A stretch of DNA of 15,436 nt from NCBI GenBank assembly GCA_964482435.1, contig CAYZXL010000083.1, forward strand, positions 1-15,436. Direction: 5' to 3'. Positions 6,567-14,033 of the stretch are shown here, one piece after another (the first letter of the stretch is position 1; every line of letters starts with the position of its first letter). The translations under genes were made by a program, and so were the position numbers. This DNA is from CAYZXL01 sp964482435 (GTDB lineage Bacteria; Auribacterota; JABMQX01). The notes beneath the pieces were generated by a model. The model had not been told where the DNA came from. It did no database searches and saw only the letters and a program-made list of their open reading frames with translations.

Positions 6567-7838
6567 ATGATCAAAAAGCTCAAAATAGACGGCTATCGGT
6601 TGCTTGATGGCTTCGAAGCGGACCTCGGCGAACTGACGGTCGTCATCGGCAGGAACGGCGCCGGCAAAAGCACTTTGCTCGATTGCCTCCAGGTGATCTC
6701 GCAGTGCGCAGGTTTCCCCGTTAACGATGTCCTCGGCTGGCACGGAGGCTTCGCCTCGCTCGCCAGCGCAGCCGGGGAAGGCCGTAGCCTTGGCTGGCGG
6801 ATTCTGTTCGATAAGTCGAACGGAAAGGGGCTCTGGGGTACATTGCCCATAAGGCAGGGTCAGGAGCTGGTATACGAGGTCCGCCTCGAGCGAGACCCGC
6901 AGTGGAGGGCCGTCCCTGCGTACGAGGTCTTGGGCTATCCGGAACCATCTCCCGGACGCGGCCAACCATTCAAATACCTTGAGTCGCGAGCGGGCCGACG
7001 CAAGATGTTCGACAAGAGTCAAGGGCGGTTGGCTGAGCTGCCCCTGTTTCCCGAGGATACGACCGCAATGGAATCACAAGAGGCCCCGGCCGCGGGTCTG
7101 GCGCCGAAGGGACCATCGCTCCTCTTGTCCGAGGCCCGGCTCCCGGAGAACTACCCTGTAGCTTCCACAGTGCGTATGGTCTTCGCATCTTTTGCGTTTT
7201 ACCCCGGCTTTAAAGTCGAGGCATTAGCTCCCTCTCGCCAGCCCTCCCAGGTCTCGCCAATGCAGGTGCTACTACCGACCGGGGACAACGTCTCTTCCGT
7301 GTTGCACGAGATATTCACGAGGGTGGATTTCCGCGGGGCCACTGAGGACGTCCGAGGGTTCCTGCGGTCCGCCTATGAATGGGTTGAGGACATAGGGGCC
7401 GAAACTCTGTGGACCGGCCCGGGGATGGTCATCGTCCGCACCCGAGAGCGGGGGATGCAGCGCGCCATGAATGTCTGGGAGCTGTCCGATGGTATGCTTC
7501 GCTTCCTGTGCTTGGAGGCCGCCCTTCTCAGCCCCTTCCTTCCGCTGTTGGTCGTCATTGACGAGCCGGAGGCAGGGTTGCACCCGCAGCTCTTGCCCAT
7601 TGTAGCTGACATCATCAAGACGGGCGCCGAGAGGACACAGGTGTTGGTGACAACGCACAGCCCGGACCTCTTGAACTGCTTCGAGCTTGACCAGATCGCG
7701 GTGATGACGCGAGAAGAGAGTCGGACCAAGTGGCACAGACCCCGAACGCGAGGGAGCCTACGCGAGATGCTGGAAGGGGTTGGAGGAGTCACGTTGGCGG
7801 ACCTTCATCGTTCGGGTGAGCTGGAGGCTATGCGGTGA
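6567..7838 (+). CDS. OLD/RecF-like AAA (ABC-class) ATPase, likely defence component
   Basis: ATG at 6567 follows GAGGAGG (6552-6558). The 423-aa protein opens with IDGYRLLDGFEADLGELTVV and a Walker A motif GRNGAGKS at 28-35. An insert-rich middle follows. Near the C-terminus are a signature-like ELSDGMLRF (305-313), Walker B LLVVIDEPE (327-335) with catalytic Glu333, and the switch His364 in VTTHSPD. This is the AAA_21/OLD-type arrangement, in which long coiled arms are replaced by a compact insert. Relatives act as ATP-driven sensors paired with nuclease partners. The stop codon overlaps the start of the next gene by 4 nt, so the two are translationally coupled. The partner and the neighbouring integrase and tRNA suggest a mobile immunity cassette. 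The phage-defence role is inference; the ATPase assignment is firm. Confidence 0.85.
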   Translation: MIKKLKIDGYRLLDGFEADLGELTVVIGRNGAGKSTLLDCLQVISQCAGFPVNDVLGWHGGFASLASAAGEGRSLGWRILFDKSNGKGLWGTLPIRQGQELVYEVRLERDPQWRAVPAYEVLGYPEPSPGRGQPFKYLESRAGRRKMFDKSQGRLAELPLFPEDTTAMESQEAPAAGLAPKGPSLLLSEARLPENYPVASTVRMVFASFAFYPGFKVEALAPSRQPSQVSPMQVLLPTGDNVSSVLHEIFTRVDFRGATEDVRGFLRSAYEWVEDIGAETLWTGPGMVIVRTRERGMQRAMNVWELSDGMLRFLCLEAALLSPFLPLLVVIDEPEAGLHPQLLPIVADIIKTGAERTQVLVTTHSPDLLNCFELDQIAVMTREESRTKWHRPRTRGSLREMLEGVGGVTLADLHRSGELEAMR

Positions 7839-8536
7839 CGATATGGGTGTAGGTCGAGGGACCATCCGATAAGCTCGCGCTGAGGGCCCTGTGGGCTCCC
7901 TGGGAGCAGCAGCTGCGGCCGAAGGGGCACCAATTTGAGGTGGTGCCGCTCAACGGCAAGAGCCGCCTCCTGAAATACATCGGACCTCTTGCCGCGGAAA
8001 AGCTGGCCAAAGACCCAGGGGACATTGTGTTGGGGATACCGGATTTCTACCCGAATGCTTGGTACGTTAACACGCCACTGAGACATGACACCATTGAGGA
8101 CCTTGAGGGCCTCCAAAGAAGAAGGGTGGAGGCGGCCCTTGAGCAAAACCACAAATTACAGGGACCGCGGCTTCGGGCGGCTATCTCCCGGTTTTTCCCG
8201 TCCGCGTTCAAGCATGAGATGGAGATGCTGCTCCTCGCCGCGAAAGAGCAGCTACGCGCCGTAATAGGCACCTCCGACCGTCTTGGCAACTGGAGGGTTC
8301 CCGTCGAGGAGCAGGACCAGCAAAACCCGCCGAAAAAGGTCGTCGCCGAATTGTTCAGAAGAAAAAGCCCGAAGAAGCGCGAGTATCGTGAAACGTTGCA
8401 CGCCCCCGAGGTGCTGCGCAACGTTCCCGACATTCGTGCGATCCTCTTCTTGGAAACCGGAGCTGAGAACTGTCCGGTGTTCAAGAGAGCACTTGACTGG
8501 ATCGGGCAAAAGACCGGAGTCCCAGCGTACAAGTGA
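7835..8536 (+). CDS. Toprim-like DUF4276-type protein, partner of the ATPase; in-frame TAG at codon 6
   Basis: The natural start is GTG at 7835, which overlaps the ATPase stop (GTGA). From there the frame reads V-T-I-W-V-stop-VEGPSDKLALRALWAPWEQQ and then runs unbroken to TGA at 8534-8536. The VEG..DK strand carries Glu8, the expected Toprim catalytic Glu, and Asp70 in VLGIPDFYPN would be a metal ligand. Later blocks (EMLLLAAKEQLRA, LGNWRVPVEEQDQ, LDWIGQKTGVPAY) are family-like. The next ATG, at 7940, would remove the Toprim Glu, so a protein made from it should lack activity. The TAG (7850-7852) is therefore a nonsense mutation, a sequence error (relatives, from memory, often have an aromatic residue here), or a recoded codon. 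It may be a Toprim nuclease that works with the upstream ATPase. Confidence 0.72.
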
Positions 8537-8574
8537 GTTCCTGGGCAAGCCCTCGCATTCCTATCGCGTTGGGG

Positions 8575-9606
8575 TTATTTGTCGGGTGTTGCCAGCCATT
8601 CTTTGCTCGACTCGACGTGTTTGATGTGGGTGCGGCGATAGGTATAGACGACGTGAATGAGGCCGTCGCGGGTCTGGATCACCGCGGGATAGGAATACTC
8701 GCCCTTTGCGGTTTCGAGATTCTTGATGAGGGGCCAGGTTTTTCCCTCGTCGCGGGAAAGAGCTGCCGAAAGAGGCGTCCTCCCTCTTGGAGTGTTGTTG
8801 AAAATCAGAACCAGCTCACCGCTTTTGAGCCGGACCATGTCGAGCCTTGAGCCCGGGTTTGGCAAATCGTGCTGGGTCGCCTTTGACCACGTGCGGCCGT
8901 TATCGCGGCTGGTGGACTGCCACATTTTTCCCGGCCTCCAGGTGCGCATGTAGCAGAGCAGCGAACCGTCGTCAAGCTGCACCACCGACGGCTGGATGTT
9001 CCCCGGATTTGATTTGATGGGACCGGTCTTCAGCCACGTTTTTCCTCCATCGCCCGAAATCATGAACACGCTTGAGACGTTTACCTCGTCGTAAAGGGGA
9101 AGGAGCGTCTCTCCGTTCTTCAGGACGAGGGGGTTTGTGCCGGTCATCCAGCCAAGCTCTTCGCGCAAGAAAACCGGCTCCGACCACGTTGCCCCATTAT
9201 CCTTCGACTTGATGTACTTGATGTTGCAGGTCGTCCAGCCATCGCCCTGCATCGTCACATAGAAAAGCCAGAGTGTCCCCTTCGAGTCGTACCAGAGGAT
9301 TGGGTTGCCCTCGGACTTGTTGGGCGTGTCCACGAGGACCTTCGGTTCCGACCATTTCTCTGAGCCTTGCGCCCGACGAGAGCAAAGAATTGAGACGTCA
9401 GTGGCTTTCTCCTGCTGTCCGGCATACCACGCGACGAGCAGGTCTCCGTTCGGGAGTTCGGCGATTGTCGCCGCGTGACAGCTCGGAAAGCCCTCGACCT
9501 TCTCGAAAATCAGCTCGCCCTTGAAATGTGGTTTTGGGCTTTCCGTCTCAGCAGGTGCCGGGGCAATTGCGCCCGCAACAATCGCACAAATAATCCATTT
9601 AATCAT
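8575..9606 (-). CDS. Secreted BNR/Asp-box exo-sialidase-family glycosidase
   Basis: ATG at 9606 follows GGAGGG at good spacing. Residues 1-19 (MIKWIICAIVAGAIAPAPA) are a signal peptide. The 343-aa protein has four Asp-boxes (S-x-D-x-G-x-T-W) at 134-141, 184-191, 233-240 and 284-291, the marks of a six-bladed sialidase-type propeller. Blocks such as HAATIAELPNGDLLVAWYAG (44-63) and RLDMVRLKSGELVLIFNNTP (254-273) are usual in the family. It probably removes terminal sialic acid or a related sugar outside the cytoplasm. Some members of this fold have other substrates, so sialic acid is not proven. The gene follows the symporter on the same strand with a 94-bp gap, suggesting one transcript for release and uptake. 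It ends 38 bp from the convergent Toprim gene, and no clear terminator is seen between them. Confidence 0.82.
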   Translation of the reverse strand: MIKWIICAIVAGAIAPAPAETESPKPHFKGELIFEKVEGFPSCHAATIAELPNGDLLVAWYAGQQEKATDVSILCSRRAQGSEKWSEPKVLVDTPNKSEGNPILWYDSKGTLWLFYVTMQGDGWTTCNIKYIKSKDNGATWSEPVFLREELGWMTGTNPLVLKNGETLLPLYDEVNVSSVFMISGDGGKTWLKTGPIKSNPGNIQPSVVQLDDGSLLCYMRTWRPGKMWQSTSRDNGRTWSKATQHDLPNPGSRLDMVRLKSGELVLIFNNTPRGRTPLSAALSRDEGKTWPLIKNLETAKGEYSYPAVIQTRDGLIHVVYTYRRTHIKHVESSKEWLATPDK

Positions 9607-9700
9607 TGCTGTCCCTCCGACAAGAAGTTCAAGCTCCATACTCTCTGCCTCCCGGTCATTACACCAACCGCGTCACCGCGGATTTTTCTCGTGTACCCCA

Positions 9701-11239
9701 TCACTGCTCGGTCTCCGCATCCTGAATTACTGACCTGGCGCCGCCGCGCTCCCTGACGAGCCGAGAGAGAATTGATCCCACGACAAGCAATGACGCTGCT
9801 CCCGCCAGTCCCGTCAGATGCTTGTGGAGTGGGCATTCGAGCCATCGCCAACTTTCCGGCAAATTCCTCGCAAAGGTTGCCCACGCGATGATTAGGACGC
9901 TGACAGCTACTCCGCAAACGGCGCTTGCGTGTCCGGCTCGCTTGACGAGCAACCCAAGCAGGAAAAGCCCGAGCATCCCTCCGCCGAAAATAGCGGAAAT
10001 CTGCCACCAGACGTCGAGAGCTGATTTCGCCTTGAGCATCGCAAGGGCGGCGATAGTGCCGAGGGTCCCAAGCACGACTGTGACAGAGCGCATCGCACGG
10101 AGAGCCTGATGGTCGCTTGCCTCGGGTCGAAAATATCGTTTATAGAAATCCACCACGCAAACGGTCGCAGAGCTATTCACGCTTGAGTCAACGGTGCTCA
10201 TGGCAGCCGCCAGAATCGCCGCAATCAACAACCCGCGCATTCCGACGGGAAGTCGAGTCACGATGAAGAAGGGGAAAATCCTGTCGGCATTCTGGGCGCC
10301 CTGGAGATTCGCAGGCAACTCCACGCCTCCGACGCTGTAGTAAGCGAACAGCGCCGTCCCGATGAAAAGAAAGACTGCTGAGACGGGCACGTAAATCAGC
10401 GCGCCGCTCCACAGGGCTTTTCTCGCTTCCCTGTTCGATTTCGCGGCGAGCCACTTCTGGACGTAGTTCTGGTCAACGCCGAAGTTCTTCAGGTTCTCCA
10501 TGATGCCATAGATGAAGATGACCCAGAAAGTAGGCAGTGCGAAGTTGAGAGACCAACCGCCAAGCCGGAATTTGTTCGCCGCGCGACCGACCGAGAGTAT
10601 TTGACCCGGTCCCTCCGGCATTTTGAACAGTAGAATCCCGACGCAAGCCAGCGCTCCGCCGAGGAGAATGAATACCTGAACCACGTCCGTCCAGACAACC
10701 CCTTCGATGCCGCCGAAGAAGGTGTATATCATCACCGCCACACCCGTGACTATGATGATCCATCGAACATCCATCCCGATGAATTCCGACAGAGCCACCG
10801 CGAGGTAAAACAAAACCGTTCCCACGCGGCCGAGCTGGAGCAGCACGAAACTAATCGCCGCGTAGGACCTCGCCCAGGGGCGAAACCGTTCCTCGAAATA
10901 TTGATAGGCTGAAATCCTGAGCTTCTGCCGATACAGCGGCAAGAAAATCATCGAAGCCACAATGCAAACGAGCGGAATCGTCAGGCTGAAGACAAACCTG
11001 CTCCAGTCGGATTTGTACGCATCGCCTGCATAAGCGAGAAAAGTAATGCTGCTCAGATAAGTCCCTAAGATTGACATTCCAAGCGCCCAGCCGGGAATCG
11101 AGCGACTCCCAACCGCAAACCCCTCCACAGTCCGGCTCCTTTTGAGAAAATAAGACCCGTACGCGACTATCCCGGCCATATAAGCCGCGACCACGAGCTG
11201 GTCAGGCAGCAAAAGTCTGTGGGATGCTGGATGAGGCAT
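9701..11239 (-). CDS. Sodium:solute symporter (SSS/SLC5 family)
   Basis: The 512-aa membrane protein starts at ATG 11239 after an AGGTGG-like ribosome site. It has about 13 hydrophobic segments spread over its length. SSS hallmarks are visible: LGTYLSSITFLAYAGDAYK early on (about 58-76), GGIEGVVWTDVVQVFILLGG in the middle (about 176-195), and AAAMSTVDSSVNSSATV late (about 348-364), where Ser/Thr residues line the sodium site. It couples sodium entry to uptake of a sugar, sugar acid or similar solute. The sialidase gene next downstream suggests sialic acid or another liberated sugar as substrate, but the family is too broad to fix this from sequence. Confidence 0.88.
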   Translation of the reverse strand: MPHPASHRLLLPDQLVVAAYMAGIVAYGSYFLKRSRTVEGFAVGSRSIPGWALGMSILGTYLSSITFLAYAGDAYKSDWSRFVFSLTIPLVCIVASMIFLPLYRQKLRISAYQYFEERFRPWARSYAAISFVLLQLGRVGTVLFYLAVALSEFIGMDVRWIIIVTGVAVMIYTFFGGIEGVVWTDVVQVFILLGGALACVGILLFKMPEGPGQILSVGRAANKFRLGGWSLNFALPTFWVIFIYGIMENLKNFGVDQNYVQKWLAAKSNREARKALWSGALIYVPVSAVFLFIGTALFAYYSVGGVELPANLQGAQNADRIFPFFIVTRLPVGMRGLLIAAILAAAMSTVDSSVNSSATVCVVDFYKRYFRPEASDHQALRAMRSVTVVLGTLGTIAALAMLKAKSALDVWWQISAIFGGGMLGLFLLGLLVKRAGHASAVCGVAVSVLIIAWATFARNLPESWRWLECPLHKHLTGLAGAASLLVVGSILSRLVRERGGARSVIQDAETEQ

Positions 11240-11321
11240 CGTTTCCCACCTGTGCTATTTCCTTTAGACTACTTGTGTCGTTTTCGTCGAACCTACGACC
11301 GAACGGCTTGAACTCCCCCAT

Positions 11322-11330
11322 ATGATACCA
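11322..11330 (-). promoter_or_regulatory. Predicted extended -10 promoter of the symporter-sialidase unit
   Basis: On the minus strand this reads TGG-TATCAT, an extended -10 with one mismatch, about 85 bp before the symporter ATG. The surrounding 13-mer is identical to that before tRNA-His. There is no convincing -35. Confidence 0.35.
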
Positions 11331-11384
11331 TAACTCGTCTTGCGAGACCCGTGTCGCGCCTTGGGCAGGTGTGGCCGCCTAGTC

Positions 11385-11438
11385 GTGGCACGGGCGTCCC
11401 GCCCGTGATCATGTTCATGAGCAAGATGCCCATGCCAC
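11385..11438. repeat. 54-bp composite palindromic element (REP-like)
   Basis: Outer ends GTGGCA (11385-11390) and TGCCAC (11433-11438) are inverted. Inside are two hairpins: CACGGGCG-TCC-CGCCCGTG (11389-11407, perfect 8-bp stem) and CATGAGC-AAGAT-GCCCATG (11416-11434, one mismatch). They are separated by a TGATCA palindrome. Such units recur between genes in many large bacterial genomes. It is the only copy in this window. Confidence 0.6.
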
Positions 11439-11734
11439 CTCTGGCTTCACGAGGTCAGGACCTATGGTTCCGGCTATCCCTGCATGGATGTCGGGTGCCG
11501 CAGCCTGCCTTTCGGGTCCCGGTGACGCGGGCAGGATCTTGCGCACAGCGGTCCTCTGCCACGGAAATGCGGCCGCACCCCCTTGGGCGGGATTTGAAAG
11601 GGGAGGCACGAAGCTGTCCCACCTTTGGCGCGTCCTGCCCAGACATTCCCCTGCCATGGCCTAACCCTACGAAACCGAAAACGGCCAAAAGCAGGATTCA
11701 CAACTGCCCCTCCATCCTGTTCATCCTGTCAGGG

Positions 11735-11754
11735 AAAAATGCGCGATTGCATTT
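11735..11754 (-). terminator. Weak intrinsic terminator after GT9 gene
   Basis: On the minus strand AAATGC-AATCGC-GCATTT is followed by further Ts (a run of five in all), about 15 nt past the GT9 stop. The stem is short and partly A/T, so efficiency is doubtful. Confidence 0.35.
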
Positions 11755-11768
11755 GTGAACCGGAGAGC

Positions 11769-12731
11769 TCAGATGCGCGCTCCGGTTGGGTTGGAGCGTT
11801 TCCGGCTCAAGACTTTCGCGGCGACGAGCCGCACGGTCTTTTGAACAGAGGCGTCGGTTGCCACCCATACCCGTTTCCCCCTTGGCGCCCAGACGGCTGG
11901 ATTGCTCGCCCGAAAAACAACAACTGCGGGCGTGCCAACTGCCGCGGCAAGGTGGGCGATTCCGGAATCGTTGCCCAGGAACAGCGAAGCTCTCCTCAGA
12001 ATTGCGGCAACCTCCGCCAGATTCTGTTTTTTCACAATCACGCAGAGGTCTCCGAGTTCTCTCTTGAAAGCGAGGACATCTTGTTCGTCCGCTTCCCCCT
12101 CAATCGCCAGGACCCTGGTTCGAGGAAAGGCCTCCTGAATCCAGTTCACGGCACGCGCGAGGTTTGATGGCGGGGAAACCTTCTGTCTGCCGCCGCTTCC
12201 CGGGTGAGCCGCTACGACGTGGGTTGACTCGCTGATGCCGCAGGACTTGAGGAACTTGTCAGCTTTTGCTGTTTCCCTTTCGTCAATTGTCACCGTTGGA
12301 ACGGGCGGGGAAGAAACGTCAACGAGCTCCGCCAGGGGCGACAGAAGGAACTCCGTGATGTGGCGGTTGTAGTCCGGCGGAGGGAGCGGATTGGCGTTGA
12401 CGACATGGGGTCTGGTCAAGGCCCGCAGGTTATTGCTGACAGGTCCGTCACTGCCGAGATACGAGATGACCAGGTCAAAAGCGTTCAGGTACTCATATTC
12501 ACGACAAAGCTGGTCAACTTTCTCGTGGAAAAAGGGAAGAAGGAGGGGACCGTCAATGTCAAGAAACTCGTCCACAAGGTTTTTGACCAAGGAACGGACA
12601 CGGTTCCTGGCGACGAGGACGAGCCGGGCGCCGGGGTGTGAACGTCGAAGGAGCTGGATTGCGGGCAGGGTAACGATGAAATCGCCAATAGCTCCCGACC
12701 TTATGAGCACAATTGTGCTTATTTCATCCAT
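11769..12731 (-). CDS. Glycosyltransferase family 9 (heptosyltransferase-like)
   Basis: I place the start at ATG 12731 because family members begin with the strand seen here (ISTIVLIRSGAIGDFIVTLP, residues 4-23). An upstream TTG at 12791 would add 20 unconserved residues. The 320-aa protein shows the two Rossmann halves of GT-B enzymes. Other marks are AAHPGSGGRQKVSP near residue 175, where the nucleotide-sugar phosphate is bound, and the late signature LGNDSGIAHLAAAVGTPAVV (about 272-291). GT9 enzymes transfer heptose or related sugars to the inner core of lipopolysaccharide, which implies a Gram-negative envelope. The exact donor and acceptor cannot be told. It is transcribed divergently from pilT and has no strong ribosome site at the chosen start. 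Confidence 0.82.
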   Translation of the reverse strand: MDEISTIVLIRSGAIGDFIVTLPAIQLLRRSHPGARLVLVARNRVRSLVKNLVDEFLDIDGPLLLPFFHEKVDQLCREYEYLNAFDLVISYLGSDGPVSNNLRALTRPHVVNANPLPPPDYNRHITEFLLSPLAELVDVSSPPVPTVTIDERETAKADKFLKSCGISESTHVVAAHPGSGGRQKVSPPSNLARAVNWIQEAFPRTRVLAIEGEADEQDVLAFKRELGDLCVIVKKQNLAEVAAILRRASLFLGNDSGIAHLAAAVGTPAVVVFRASNPAVWAPRGKRVWVATDASVQKTVRLVAAKVLSRKRSNPTGARI

Positions 12732-12857
12732 GTTCTGCGCGGGACGTGCCCTGCGCCCTATCTGGCGATGTCGAAGGAGGTTCCGAAGCAAGTCCTCCCG
12801 GGCCCACAGTGAAAAACCCGGCTGTCATCAATACGTATCTTGGCAAGACATATGCTA

Positions 12858-12886
12858 TTGACTACCGATGCGTCGTATTGTATCTT
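12858..12886 (+). promoter_or_regulatory. Predicted sigma-70-type promoter of pilT
   Basis: TTGACT (12858-12863) and TATCTT (12881-12886) are separated by 17 bp, with 5/6 and 4/6 matches to consensus. Transcription would start near 12893, leaving a leader of about 46 nt before the pilT start. Confidence 0.45.
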
Positions 12887-12938
12887 CAAGCCGCGGTTCA
12901 CGCAACATGGGGCTTTCCCACATCAAGAGGTGCTAAAC

Positions 12939-14033
12939 ATGATTGAGATTAAGACGTTGCTGTCCGACATGGTGCTGCGCAAAGCCTCCGACCTGCATCT
13001 GAAGGTCGGGAGTGTACCCGTCTTCCGGATTGACAGCAAACTCCATCCAACAGACTACGACCCGCTCTTTCCGGAGGATGTCGAGAAGATTGCCAACGAA
13101 ATCATGTCGTCCTATCACCGCGAGCGCTTTCAGGCTCACAACGAGGTTGATTTCGCCTACGAGGCGGAAGGACTGGGGAGATTCAGGACGAATGTCTTTC
13201 GGCAAAGGGGGTTTCTCGGCATCGTGATGAGAATGGTCAAGATGGATATTCCCTCGTTTGAAGAGCTTGGCCTGCCTCTCATCCTGAAGAAGATTGCGCT
13301 GAGCGAGCGGGGGATCATCCTTGCCACCGGAACGACAAGCTGCGGGAAGTCCACGACCATCGCCGCCATGGTTGACTACATCAACCAGAATAAAAAGGTA
13401 CACATCATGACCGTGGAGGACCCCATCGAGTACCTCCACCGCGACAAGAAAAGCATCATAAACCAGAGGGAGGTGGGGATAGATACCGAGACGTTTCACG
13501 CTGCCCTGAAGCACGTCATGAGGCAGGACCCGGACGTCATAGTCATCGGAGAGATGAGGGATTCGGAAAGCTTCATGGCGGCTCTCTCCTCCTCCGACAC
13601 GGGGCACCTGGTGTTCAGCACCCTCCACACGACGGACGCCACGCAGGCTGTCGGCAGGACCCTCGAGTTCTTCCCGCTCGAGGAGAGAGACCAGGTGAGG
13701 CAGCAGCTTTCGGCGAACCTTCGCTCGGTGATATCCCAGCGGCTGGTTCCGAAGGCTTCCGGCGAGGGGGTGGTTCCCGCCGTGGAAATCATGACCAACA
13801 ACCTTACAGTTCAGAAGCTAATACACGAGAATAAATTGCTGAAGTTGCCCGCCGCAATTGAGACCGGGCGCGATGACGGAATGCAGACGTTCAATCAGTC
13901 GCTCTTAGAGCTTTACAATAAAAAGCTCATCACAAAAGACGAGGCCCTCGCCTACGCGACCAATCCCGACGCCCTCAAGATGAACATGCAGGGGATTTTC
14001 CTCGATGAATCGAGAAGGATCCTCGCCACCTGA
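12939..14033 (+). CDS. pilT: Type IV pilus twitching/retraction ATPase (PilT family)
   Basis: ATG at 12939 follows AAGAGGTG at 7-8 nt. The 364-aa protein has the PilT N-terminal domain (LLSDMVLRKASDLHLKVGS, 7-25), a Walker A motif GTTSCGKS at 131-138, an Asp-box with TVEDPIEY (158-165), Walker B with catalytic Glu205 (VIVIGEMRD) and the His-box STLHT with His230. The C-terminal part with TVQKLIHENKLLKLPAAIET takes the place of the AIRNLIRE region used for retraction. The hexameric ATPase disassembles pilin at the inner membrane and drives twitching motility or DNA uptake. The P-loop differs from the usual GPTGSGKS. A PilU-like role is possible. The gene overlaps the next one by 29 nt. Confidence 0.88.
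   Translation: MIEIKTLLSDMVLRKASDLHLKVGSVPVFRIDSKLHPTDYDPLFPEDVEKIANEIMSSYHRERFQAHNEVDFAYEAEGLGRFRTNVFRQRGFLGIVMRMVKMDIPSFEELGLPLILKKIALSERGIILATGTTSCGKSTTIAAMVDYINQNKKVHIMTVEDPIEYLHRDKKSIINQREVGIDTETFHAALKHVMRQDPDVIVIGEMRDSESFMAALSSSDTGHLVFSTLHTTDATQAVGRTLEFFPLEERDQVRQQLSANLRSVISQRLVPKASGEGVVPAVEIMTNNLTVQKLIHENKLLKLPAAIETGRDDGMQTFNQSLLELYNKKLITKDEALAYATNPDALKMNMQGIFLDESRRILAT

Larger units (their letters stand above)
11240..11768. other. Intergenic region between GT9 and symporter genes, repeat-bearing, no gene
   Basis: There are 529 bp without a supportable coding frame. The region holds the symporter promoter candidate, a composite palindrome (11385-11438), a tandem CATCCTGT-type direct repeat (11713-11730) and a weak terminator (11735-11754). 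Open frames within it look random. Confidence 0.5.

Noticed and set aside
7272..7792. Two minus-strand open frames inside the ATPase
   Set aside because: They are shadows of the ATPase Walker B region and lack start signals.
7940..8536. Toprim protein starting at the internal ATG 7940 as the native gene
   Set aside because: It would drop the VEGPSDK strand, and the GTG at 7835 gives the family-like N-terminus coupled to the ATPase stop.
11351..11758. 135-codon open frame in the intergenic repeat region
   Set aside because: It runs through the palindromic element, has no ribosome site and is low in family-like composition.
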